DNA of 64,000 bases from CADEDH01 sp039201605 (GTDB lineage: Bacteria; Actinomycetota; Acidimicrobiia; Acidimicrobiales; SZUA-35), in contig JBCCRO010000001.1 of NCBI GenBank assembly GCA_039201605.1, positions 1 to 64,000 on the forward strand, read 5' to 3'. Below, piece after piece: positions 35,996-44,088 of this stretch (positions within the stretch are counted from its first letter, which is position 1; the number at the start of each line of letters is the position of its first letter). A program made the position numbers and the translations under genes. Below the pieces are notes generated by a model. It was not told where the DNA came from, made no database searches, and was given only the letters and a program-made list of their open reading frames with translations.

Positions 35996-36483
35996 CTGCG
36001 GTCGACGTAGCGAGCCCACGTCCAGCGCTCGCCGTCGTGGTCGGCCAACCAGATCGAACCCTTCTCGCACCCCCGGCCCCGCACGTCGGCCCCGTCGGCC
36101 GCCATCATCTCGACCACGGCCGGGATGATGTCGCCGTGGCTGCACGCCACGAGCGTGCTCTCGTCGTGCTGGGTCAGCACGGCCAGCACGTGGGCCGTCG
36201 GCGTCCCCTCCCACAGGTCGGGTTGGGTCTCCACCTCCAGGCCGAGGTTCTGGGCGAGGGGTTGCACCGTCTGCACGCAGCGGGTGGCGGGACTGGACAG
36301 GATCCGTGACGGCCCGACCGGAGCGAGGAGGACGGCGAGGTCCTGTGCTCGGACGTGTCCGTCCGGTGACAACGGCCGGTAGAGGTCACGATGACCGGCC
36401 AGGCGGTCGCCGGCCTGGGCATGACGTACGAGGATGACCCGCGTGGCGATCGCACCACCGTAGCCGAGGCCGGGGACCGGCAC
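35965..36483 (-). CDS. Histidine phosphatase (SixA/phosphoglycerate mutase family)
   Basis: The 172-residue protein has the catalytic RHA motif (VILVRHAQAGDR, Arg20-His21), DLYRPLSPDGHVRAQDLA, the second arginine region LSSPATRCVQTVQPLA and the second histidine in VACSHGDIIPAV. Size and motifs suit SixA-type phosphohistidine phosphatases; nucleotide or sugar phosphatase activity is equally possible. It converges on the transglutaminase gene and is divergent from the BY-kinase-like gene. Confidence 0.85.
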   Translation of the reverse strand: MPVPGLGYGGAIATRVILVRHAQAGDRLAGHRDLYRPLSPDGHVRAQDLAVLLAPVGPSRILSSPATRCVQTVQPLAQNLGLEVETQPDLWEGTPTAHVLAVLTQHDESTLVACSHGDIIPAVVEMMAADGADVRGRGCEKGSIWLADHDGERWTWARYVDRSQTELPALSN

Positions 36484-36594
36484 CCCGGGAGGATCACCTC
36501 TAGTGGCCGCCCGAGCCTTCTGTGTAGGTTGAGGGCGTCGAACTGACGTTAAACGGCTTGCGGGCGGTGGACACGTGGTTGGAGGCGGATCGAC

Positions 36595-39369
36595 ATGAAC
36601 AGCTCAAGAGAAGTCACGCCGGCCCGGCCGGTCGTGATGTCGACGCTGCCCGCCGTGGTGGCTGCGGCCGCTTGCCTGGCCGCCGTCAGCCTGCTGTCGA
36701 GCGGCCCGTCCTGGGTGTTGGTGGCGGCTCCGCTGGCCGTCTTCATCGCCGTCTTCGTCGTGGTCGGCCTCGTCTGGCCCGGGCATCTCGCCGCCGGTCG
36801 TGGCCCCGAGGTCCTCGAAGCGGCCTTCGGGGCTCCGGTGCTGCTCGCCCTGCCCCGATCGGGCAGCGGGAAGGCCACCGCCCCCGCCATGCTGATCGAC
36901 GGGCCCGTCGAGGGGCCGGTGGCCGACGCCTACCGTCAGCTCCGGTCGATGCTGTCCCGACTCGATGATGTGCAGCGGGCCACCGCTCAGCACAACGGTC
37001 TACCCCGGCGGGTCGACGAGGTGGCGCCGGTCGTCCTCGTCACCGCCACCTCCGAGGTGGGGCTCGACGAGCGCCTGGCCGCCGCCGGCAATCTGGCGAT
37101 CGCCGCCGCTTCCGCCAGCCGACAGGTGACCCTGGTCGAGGCCGACCTGGTGCGCCCGGGCCTGACCCGCATGTTCGGGATCGGGGCCCACCCCGGCGTC
37201 GGCGACGCCGGCACCTCGCTGGGCCGCAGGGCCGACGGCACGCCCGACCTGCGACCCTTCCTCCAGCCGACGATCGTCCCCGGGCTGTTCGGGGTGGGGG
37301 AGGGCACCCAGCCCACCGTCCCCAGCAACGCGCTGTCGCAGATCGGCCGGTTCATGGCCGCCCTGGCCCTCGACAGCGACGTCGTGGTCGTTCACGGCCC
37401 ACCCCTCGACCGCCTGGACGACGTGATCGAGCTGCTGGCCTACACCGATCAACTCGTGGTGGTGGCCGGGCCCGACGCCGCCGTCGAGCAGGTTCGCGGT
37501 GTCCGCCGCCTGGTCGATCAGCTGCACGCGCCGCTGGCCGGGGTCCTGCTCGCGCCCCGGGCGAGGGCGACCGCACACTGGCGACCCTCGATGCAGGCCG
37601 AGGCCTCGGCCGTGCTGACGGCGGCCAAGGCCCCCCACCCGTCGCCGCCCGATCCGAGGTCGGTGCCGGCGGGATCGATCGCCTCGGCCGCGTCGCCGTC
37701 GAGCGTGCCGCAGTCGGTTTGGCCGGCCGGGCCCGGCGGGGCACCGATGCCTCGGGAGGCGCCGCCGACGGCGCCGCTGCCCGCCTCGCTGCCGAGCGAG
37801 CCTCGGACCCCGACGATCAACCCGAACCCGAGCCCTGCTGCGGCCCCCAGCCCTGGTGCGAGTCCGGCCCCGGCTCCGGCGGCCGCCGCATCACCGACGG
37901 CGCCGCCCCGCCCGGCCGAGGTCCCGCCGACGCCGCCCGGCCCACCCCCTGCCGCATCGCCGTCCACCCTGGCACCGACCGCATCGCCTTCGGTGCCTGT
38001 GGTGCCCGGGGCGCCCGCTTCGCCGTCCACTCCGGCCGCGACGTCGGCGCCGACCGCTTCGCCGTCCACCCCGCCAGCGACGTCGGCGCCGACCGCTTCC
38101 CCGTCGGCGCCGCCCGCATCGCCTTCGACGCCTGCGGTGCCCGGGGCGACCGCTCCGCCGTCCACTCCGGCGGCGACGGCTTCGGCTGCGACGGCGACCC
38201 CGGCGGTCCGGCCCCCGGCCGAGGCCCCGGTTCCTCCGTCGCCGACCGTCGGCGCCGCATCCGCAGAGCCGCCGGATCCCGACCGGGCGACGCCCCCACC
38301 CCCGCCGGCCGCCGAGCCTGCATCGGCGGACACCCCCGACAGGGTATGGGACGAGCTGGGCGAGCTCCTCGACGAGCCGGCCCCCACCCCCGGCCTCCAC
38401 GGCAGCGGACCGATCTCGGTCGATGAGGCGCTGGCCGAGGCCGACGACGAGAGCGACGAGGACGAGGCGGTCGAGGTGGCCGGCACGGCGTCGATCTCGC
38501 CGGTGGCTTCGAGCGACGGGTCGTCCCCTGTCGTGCAGATCATCCGCTCCGACGTCTCCGACACCGGTGACGATGAGGCGAAGGCCGATGACGGTGATGA
38601 GTCGGTGGCCGACGACACCCCGAGCCCGGCGCCGTCGTCCCCTCCCTCGCCGCCGACGCTGGCCGACCTGCCGCCACCCGAGGAGCCGGCCGCCGTCGAG
38701 GTGACCGAGGCCGCTTCCGGTGCCGAGACCGACGCCGTGTCCGATCTGGTCGATCTCACGGTGCAACTCCAGCGCTCGACGCTCGACGCCGCGGTGGCCG
38801 GATCGCCCCCGGCCGACACCGCCAACGGCAGTGACGAAGGGCGCCCCGATGGGCCCGGTGAGGCCACGAAGGACGAGGCCACGAAGGGCGAGCGGAAGCC
38901 GGGCGAGGCGGCCAAAGCCGCCACGTCAACGGCCAAAGCCGCCGACGCCGGTGGTGACGACACCTCGAAGAAGGCCACCGCCCGCTCGACCGACCCGACG
39001 GCCACCACCGGTGACGAGTCGTCCACCCCGACCGCCGACGCCACCGATGACGCCACCGCCACCGCCGCCGACGGCACGGTAGGCGAGGACACGGCTGCCG
39101 ACGATGCCGTCGATGACACGTCCGGCGAGAACACCGACCGGCCGGAAGGCGAGCAGGCCGAGGAGCCCGCTCCCGCCACCTCCAAGGCCGCAGGTCAGGA
39201 GGAGGGGGTCATCGATCTCCGGGCCATCGTGGACGCCGCCACGATGCCGTTGGCCGACGAGGAGGACGCCACATCGGGTGTGGCCGATCTGACCGTCCTC
39301 GACGACGCCCAGTTCGATCTGCTGGCCGAGCTCGAGGACGAGGACGACCTGGACCGCTCCCGCCGCTGA
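36595..39369 (+). CDS. Degenerate BY-kinase/Wzc-like membrane protein with very long disordered tail
   Basis: The 924-residue protein has two spans (about 16-36 and 40-61), then a region (about 75-330) laid out like the cytoplasmic part of bacterial tyrosine kinases: PVADAYRQLRSML, VVLVTATSEVGLDERLAAAGNLA where the P-loop should be, VTLVEADLVRPGLTRMFG at the Walker A' position, and VVVVHGPP at Walker B. The GKS/T of the P-loop and the Walker B Asp are absent, so ATP hydrolysis is improbable. Residues about 345-924 are low complexity: Pro/Ala/Ser/Thr repeats, then Asp/Glu/Ala/Thr-rich, without a Tyr cluster. GGAGG precedes ATG 36595 and TAGGTT at 36525-36530 is a possible -10. A regulator of surface polysaccharide export is plausible. 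Confidence 0.65.
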   Translation: MNSSREVTPARPVVMSTLPAVVAAAACLAAVSLLSSGPSWVLVAAPLAVFIAVFVVVGLVWPGHLAAGRGPEVLEAAFGAPVLLALPRSGSGKATAPAMLIDGPVEGPVADAYRQLRSMLSRLDDVQRATAQHNGLPRRVDEVAPVVLVTATSEVGLDERLAAAGNLAIAAASASRQVTLVEADLVRPGLTRMFGIGAHPGVGDAGTSLGRRADGTPDLRPFLQPTIVPGLFGVGEGTQPTVPSNALSQIGRFMAALALDSDVVVVHGPPLDRLDDVIELLAYTDQLVVVAGPDAAVEQVRGVRRLVDQLHAPLAGVLLAPRARATAHWRPSMQAEASAVLTAAKAPHPSPPDPRSVPAGSIASAASPSSVPQSVWPAGPGGAPMPREAPPTAPLPASLPSEPRTPTINPNPSPAAAPSPGASPAPAPAAAASPTAPPRPAEVPPTPPGPPPAASPSTLAPTASPSVPVVPGAPASPSTPAATSAPTASPSTPPATSAPTASPSAPPASPSTPAVPGATAPPSTPAATASAATATPAVRPPAEAPVPPSPTVGAASAEPPDPDRATPPPPPAAEPASADTPDRVWDELGELLDEPAPTPGLHGSGPISVDEALAEADDESDEDEAVEVAGTASISPVASSDGSSPVVQIIRSDVSDTGDDEAKADDGDESVADDTPSPAPSSPPSPPTLADLPPPEEPAAVEVTEAASGAETDAVSDLVDLTVQLQRSTLDAAVAGSPPADTANGSDEGRPDGPGEATKDEATKGERKPGEAAKAATSTAKAADAGGDDTSKKATARSTDPTATTGDESSTPTADATDDATATAADGTVGEDTAADDAVDDTSGENTDRPEGEQAEEPAPATSKAAGQEEGVIDLRAIVDAATMPLADEEDATSGVADLTVLDDAQFDLLAELEDEDDLDRSRR

Positions 39370-39403
39370 CCGTCCGGCGTAGGGGCCTATCCGCCCCGGA
39401 CGG
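39370..39403. terminator. Bidirectional hairpin between converging genes
   Basis: CCGTCCGG (39370-39377) and CCGGACGG (39396-39403) form an 8-bp stem in the 58-bp gap between the BY-kinase-like gene and the converging helicase gene; GGGG/CCCC inside could lengthen it. Confidence 0.45.
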
Positions 39404-39427
39404 GTTCAGCTCCGAGCGGCGGCGGGG

Positions 39428-41104
39428 TCAGCCCCCGGTGCGACCGTTGGCCTTGCGCCGCTTCTGCTTGTGATCCTTGGTCCGAGCCCGACCCGATCGC
39501 TTCGACGCCTTGGCCTTCGACTTGCGGCGGGCGGCGGCGTTCTTGCCCGTGCCCTCGGCCTGCTCCGCACCGGCGTCGCCGGACCCGGCGGCACCGGAGC
39601 CGCTTTTCTTGCCCTTGCGGCCCTTGCCCGTCGACTTCCTGCTCCCTCGACCCTCGCCCGTGGTCGTCGGCCGGTCGTCCCAGTCGCCGTCGGACGTCGA
39701 TGACCGACGCCCGCGGCCCGACGTCGACCCGGTCGATCGGGGCTTCGACCCCGCCGACCCTGAGGCGACCTTGGGCTTCGAGCCCGGCTTGGCCTTCGGG
39801 CCCTTCTTCGCCGACTTGCCTCCCGCCGAGTCGGCGGAGGGGGATGCGGCGCCGTCTTTGGCCGACGACGTCTTCGATTTCGTCTTCGTCGAGGTCGACG
39901 ACTTCCGGCCTCGACCCGGTCGCTGATCGACCCAGGCCTGGATCTCGCGCTCGGTGGTCTCGGGCTCGGGCTCGAAATCGACGGCCGGAAGACCGACCTG
40001 GCGTTGGAGACGGCTCACCGCCTTTTCCTGGTCGCCGTTGACCAGAGAGACCACGAGGCCTCCAGACCCGGCCCGGGCCGTGCGCCCGGAACGGTGCACG
40101 TAGTCCTTGTGGTCGGCCGGCGGGTCGTAGTGGATCACGCAGGCCACGTCGTCGACGTGGATGCCGCGGGCGGCGACGTCGGTGGCGACCAGGGCCGCCA
40201 CCCGGCCGGTGGTGAAGGCGTCGAGGGCGGCGTCGCGCTGCTTCTGGGTGCGGCCGCCGTGGATCCAGCCCGCCTTCACCCCCACCCGCTTGAGCTGGCG
40301 GGCCAGGCGATCGACGCCGTGCCGGGTCCGGCAGAAGATCATCGTCGGTCCGCTGTCGTCGATCAGGTCGGCGGCGATCGGCAGCTTGCTCTGCTTGCGG
40401 GTGGCGATGAACCGGTGCGTGACGAGCGACAGGTCGGGCTCCTCCTCGCCGACCTCACACCGCACCGGGTCCCGCTGGTAGTCGGTGGTGAGCACCTCGA
40501 CCTCGCGGCCCAACGTGGCCGAGAACAGGACGGTCTGGCGATCGCTCGCCGTGAGGTCCAGCAGCTCCCTCACGGCGGGCAGGAAGCCCATGTCGGCCAT
40601 CCGGTCGGCCTCGTCGACCACGACCCGATCGACCTGGTCGAGCGACACCTCGCCCTGCTCGATCAGATCCTGGAGACGGCCGGGGCAGGCGACGAGCAGG
40701 TCGACACCGCCCCTGAGCTGCTTGAGCTGGGGGCCGAACCCGACCCCGCCGTAGACGGCGGTGGCCGTCCGATCGACGGCGCGGGCCAGCGGGTCGAGCT
40801 CGCGCCGGATCTGCTCGGCCAGCTCTCGGGTGGGGGCCAGGACGAGGCCTCGGGGTCGCCGTTTCGTGCCCTCGCCCAGACGGGCCAGGAGCGGGATGCC
40901 GAAGGCCAGGGTCTTGCCCGAGCCGGTCGGTGCCCGTCCGAGGACGTCACGGCCGGCGAGGCCGTGGGGGATGGTCTCGGCCTGTACCGGGAACGGGTGC
41001 GTGATGCCCTGGGACCGCAGGACGGCGGCCATGGCTTCGGGTACACCGAGTTCGGGGAAGGTCGGCGCGTCGACGGGATCGACGTCTATTGCTGGCGATG
41101 ACAC
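39428..41104 (-). CDS. DEAD-box RNA helicase with basic tail
   Basis: The 558-residue protein has the ordered DEAD-box motifs: Q motif region FPVQAETIP, motif I APTGSGKTLAF, PTRELAEQ, motif II VDEADRMADMGF, motif III FSATL, and motif VI HRSGRTARAG. The family unwinds short RNA duplexes in ribosome assembly or mRNA turnover. From about residue 410 the protein is a Lys/Ser/Gly/Arg-rich low-complexity tail likely to bind RNA. GTG 41104 was chosen because AAGG lies just upstream and the longer frame to 41221 adds a non-conserved leader. It is divergent from the DUF1028 gene (162-bp gap). Confidence 0.92.
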   Translation of the reverse strand: MSSPAIDVDPVDAPTFPELGVPEAMAAVLRSQGITHPFPVQAETIPHGLAGRDVLGRAPTGSGKTLAFGIPLLARLGEGTKRRPRGLVLAPTRELAEQIRRELDPLARAVDRTATAVYGGVGFGPQLKQLRGGVDLLVACPGRLQDLIEQGEVSLDQVDRVVVDEADRMADMGFLPAVRELLDLTASDRQTVLFSATLGREVEVLTTDYQRDPVRCEVGEEEPDLSLVTHRFIATRKQSKLPIAADLIDDSGPTMIFCRTRHGVDRLARQLKRVGVKAGWIHGGRTQKQRDAALDAFTTGRVAALVATDVAARGIHVDDVACVIHYDPPADHKDYVHRSGRTARAGSGGLVVSLVNGDQEKAVSRLQRQVGLPAVDFEPEPETTEREIQAWVDQRPGRGRKSSTSTKTKSKTSSAKDGAASPSADSAGGKSAKKGPKAKPGSKPKVASGSAGSKPRSTGSTSGRGRRSSTSDGDWDDRPTTTGEGRGSRKSTGKGRKGKKSGSGAAGSGDAGAEQAEGTGKNAAARRKSKAKASKRSGRARTKDHKQKRRKANGRTGG

Positions 41105-41266
41105 GGGGGACCTTCTAGTGCTTGGGTACCTCAAGGCTACCGGCCGGAAACCCGGCAACCCCGGACCGCCCGCCCCCGTCGCCCTCCACCCGCCCGTCGG
41201 CCACCCCTCGCCGTCACGCAAGCCCGACCCACCGCCCCGGACGGTGGCATCGATAGATTGCCCTCG

Positions 41267-42244
41267 ATGAGTCGTCCCGTCGCCGCCCCCGGCCCGGCCC
41301 CCGCCTCGCCTCCGCCGTCACCGTCGTCGCGGCGTCGAAAGCGAGGCCGCCGCCTTCGGCGGTCGTCGACGGCCATCGCCGTGTGCGTCGCCGTGCTCCT
41401 CGGCCTGGCCGGCCCGGCCGACGCCACCTGGTCGATCGTGGCCGTCGATCCCGAGAGCGGGGAGGTGGGGGCGGCCATCGCCTCCTGCGTCGACGGCGCC
41501 ATCCTCGGCGAGCCGACCCAGACGCTGGTGCCGGTGGTTCTCGTCCCCGCCGTCGGAGCCGGGGTGAGCCAGGGCCAGCTCGATGCCGGTGCACCCCGCC
41601 GCATCGGGGATCTGCTCAACCTCGGCACCGAGCCCGAGGCGATCGTGGTGGCCCTGACCGACCTGGAGGCCGACCCGCTGGCCGAGGTCCGCCAGCACGC
41701 CGTCGTCACCCTCGACGGGCCGGAGGTGGCCGCCCACACCGGCACCGAGCTCAATCCCGCCGCCCTCGACCGGCAGGGCGAGACCGTGTCGGTCCAGGGC
41801 AACCTCCTCGTCGATGACGCCGTCGTCGACGACACCCTGGCCGCGTTCGAGGCCGCCCGGGACGAGGGTGCCCCGCTGGCCGGGGCCCTGGTCGCCGCCC
41901 TCCAGGCCGGAGCCGACGCCGGCGGCGACCTGCGCTGCGAGGACCAGACGGCGTTGTTCGCCCAGGTGGCCGTGGCCGGCGACGGCGACGATCCCGTGCG
42001 CCCCTCGATCCTGCTGACGGTGCTGGTGGCCGACGGCGACGGCACCAACCCGGTCGACGAGCTGTCGGCGGCGTGGGCCGAGGGCCGACGGGGCCTCCTC
42101 GATATGGCCGAGCCGCCCGACGGGACCGGGCCGTGGTTCCGGATCGTGGTGTTCGTCGTGGCCGCCGCCATGATCCTCGGCGCCTACGTCGCCTGGTCAC
42201 GGGGGATCGGCTCCCGGGCCGCCCGTCGCTCCACCCGGTCGTAG
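41267..42244 (+). CDS. Membrane-tethered DUF1028 protein
   Basis: The 325-residue protein has a basic N-terminus with a hydrophobic signal segment (about 35-53), a DUF1028 domain beginning ATWSIVAVDPESGEVGAAIAS and continuing VPAVGAGVSQGQLD, AAHTGTELN and VSVQGNLLVDD, and a C-terminal span near 295-315 followed by Arg-rich residues. DUF1028 has an Ntn-hydrolase-like fold; most members are soluble or secreted. Here it would be held outside by the C-terminal span. ATG 41267 is preferred over TTG 41258. Function is unknown. Confidence 0.82.
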   Translation: MSRPVAAPGPAPASPPPSPSSRRRKRGRRLRRSSTAIAVCVAVLLGLAGPADATWSIVAVDPESGEVGAAIASCVDGAILGEPTQTLVPVVLVPAVGAGVSQGQLDAGAPRRIGDLLNLGTEPEAIVVALTDLEADPLAEVRQHAVVTLDGPEVAAHTGTELNPAALDRQGETVSVQGNLLVDDAVVDDTLAAFEAARDEGAPLAGALVAALQAGADAGGDLRCEDQTALFAQVAVAGDGDDPVRPSILLTVLVADGDGTNPVDELSAAWAEGRRGLLDMAEPPDGTGPWFRIVVFVVAAAMILGAYVAWSRGIGSRAARRSTRS

Positions 42245-42336
42245 GAGGCGTCGGAGCCTCACCGGCGGGGTCGGGCCGAGGGCGGGTCCCGCAATTCGTT
42301 GGCCGACGGTTCCTCCGGTTCGCGAAGCTGATCTCC

Positions 42337-44088
42337 ATGAGCGAGGGAGCGTCCGGCCATTGGCGCGCCACACTGGGGCTCGTTCGACGGGACGGCGGAC
42401 GTTATGCCGGCCTCGGCGCCCTGGTGTCCCTTGGCGCGCTGCTGACTCTCGTCGGGCCGGTGATCCTGGCCCGGATCATCGACGACGCGGCCGCCGGAGC
42501 CACCGTCGGCTCGCTGTCGACGCTGGCCGGCGTCTATCTGGCCTCGTCGTTGGCCAACCAGATCACGGCGGTGCTGGTGTCGTATCGGGCCACGGTCGTC
42601 GCCTGGTACACCGCCAACGATCTCCGGATGGAGCTCGCCGCCCACGTGCTCGACCTCGACCACGAGTTCCACCGGTCCCACTCGCCCGGCGAGCTGATCG
42701 AGCGCATCGACGGCGACGTCACCAAGGTGTCGGACTTCCTCGGCGTCGTGGTGGTGAAGGTGGTGGCGGCCGCACTGTTGGTCGTCGGCATCATCACCGT
42801 GGTGTCGTTCGTCGAGTGGTGGCTGGGCGTCGGCATGGCCCTCTACGTCGCCGCCATCGCCGTCGCCCTCGTCCGTCGTCGTGATCAGGCGGTCGACGAG
42901 TCGGCCAAGGAGCTGGGGGCCAGCGCCCGCCTCTACGGCGGCATCGAGGAGCGGCTGACGGCGGCCGAGGATCTCCGGGCCAACGGCGCCGGGGCCTACG
43001 CCCTGTCCCGCTTCGTGGCCGACACCGGCCACTACGTCGGCGTCACCCTGGAGCGGGAGCGGGCCTTCCTCCGCATGTGGCGCAGCCTGCAGTCGTCGAT
43101 CGTGATCGGCGTGGTCCTGGCCCTGATCGTGGGCGCCGTTGGGGTGGGGGCCGAGCTGCTCACCATCGGCCAGGCCTTCCTGCTGTTCCAGTACGTCCAG
43201 CGCCTCCAGCGCCCCCTGGAGGAGATCAGCAACGAGCTGGAACTGGTGCAGAAGGCCAACGGCGCCATGTCGCGGGTCAGTCGCCTGCTGGAGACGCCGT
43301 CGGCCGTGGTCGACGACGGCACCGTCGAGCCGCCGTCGGGGCCGCTCGCCGTCGACTTCGAGGGCGTGTCCTTCCACTACGGCGACGACCAGCTGATCGT
43401 GTCCGACCTCGATCTCCACCTCCCGGCCGGAACCTCGGTGGGGGTGGTCGGCGCCACCGGCAGCGGGAAGACGACCCTGATGCGGCTCCTGGTCCGCCTC
43501 GTCGACGCCACCGACGGCGTGGTCAGGCTCAACGGGGTGCCGGTCACCGACATCCCCGAGGCCCACCTCCGCAATCGGGTGGCCGTCATCGGGCAGAACG
43601 TCGACCTGCTGGCCGGCACCGTGGCCCAGAACGTCAGCCTGTTCCGCAACGAGGTGCCCGAGGCCGACATCGACCATGCCCTCGCCCAGGTCGGCCTCGA
43701 CCACCTGGTCGGTCGGTCGCTGCTCACCCAGCTCGGACCGGGCGGCATGGGGCTGTCGGCCGGGGAGGCCCAGCTGCTGTCGCTGGCCCGGGTGTGGCTC
43801 AACGACCCCGATCTGATCGTGCTCGATGAGCCGACGGCCCGTATCGACCCCACCACCGAGGTCCGCCTCGAGGAGGCGGTGTCGCGCCTGTACGCCGGGC
43901 GGACGGTGTTCATCGTGGCCCACCGCCTATCCACCCTGCGCCAGGTCGAGCGGATCGTGGTGGTCGACGACGGTCGGGTGGTCGAGCACGGCGATCGGGC
44001 GGCGCTGGCCGCCGACCCCGATTCCCGCTTCGCCGCCCTGCTGCGGGCGGCGTTGGAGACCGACGAGACGACGGGAGCGGAAGCATGA
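42337..44088 (+). CDS. ABC exporter half-transporter A (consensus Walker B, altered signature)
   Basis: The 583-residue protein has a six-span exporter domain (about 15-310) and an ATPase with Walker A GATGSGKTTL (about 372), Q-loop IGQNVDLL, signature LSAGEAQLLSLAR in place of LSGGQ, Walker B DLIVLDEPTARIDP with catalytic Glu, and switch His in IVAHRLSTL. It overlaps the next half-transporter gene by four bases. With partner B's Asp-type Walker B, the pair predicts one consensus and one degenerate ATP site, as in TM287/288-type heterodimers. The substrate is unknown. Confidence 0.9.
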   Translation: MSEGASGHWRATLGLVRRDGGRYAGLGALVSLGALLTLVGPVILARIIDDAAAGATVGSLSTLAGVYLASSLANQITAVLVSYRATVVAWYTANDLRMELAAHVLDLDHEFHRSHSPGELIERIDGDVTKVSDFLGVVVVKVVAAALLVVGIITVVSFVEWWLGVGMALYVAAIAVALVRRRDQAVDESAKELGASARLYGGIEERLTAAEDLRANGAGAYALSRFVADTGHYVGVTLERERAFLRMWRSLQSSIVIGVVLALIVGAVGVGAELLTIGQAFLLFQYVQRLQRPLEEISNELELVQKANGAMSRVSRLLETPSAVVDDGTVEPPSGPLAVDFEGVSFHYGDDQLIVSDLDLHLPAGTSVGVVGATGSGKTTLMRLLVRLVDATDGVVRLNGVPVTDIPEAHLRNRVAVIGQNVDLLAGTVAQNVSLFRNEVPEADIDHALAQVGLDHLVGRSLLTQLGPGGMGLSAGEAQLLSLARVWLNDPDLIVLDEPTARIDPTTEVRLEEAVSRLYAGRTVFIVAHRLSTLRQVERIVVVDDGRVVEHGDRAALAADPDSRFAALLRAALETDETTGAEA

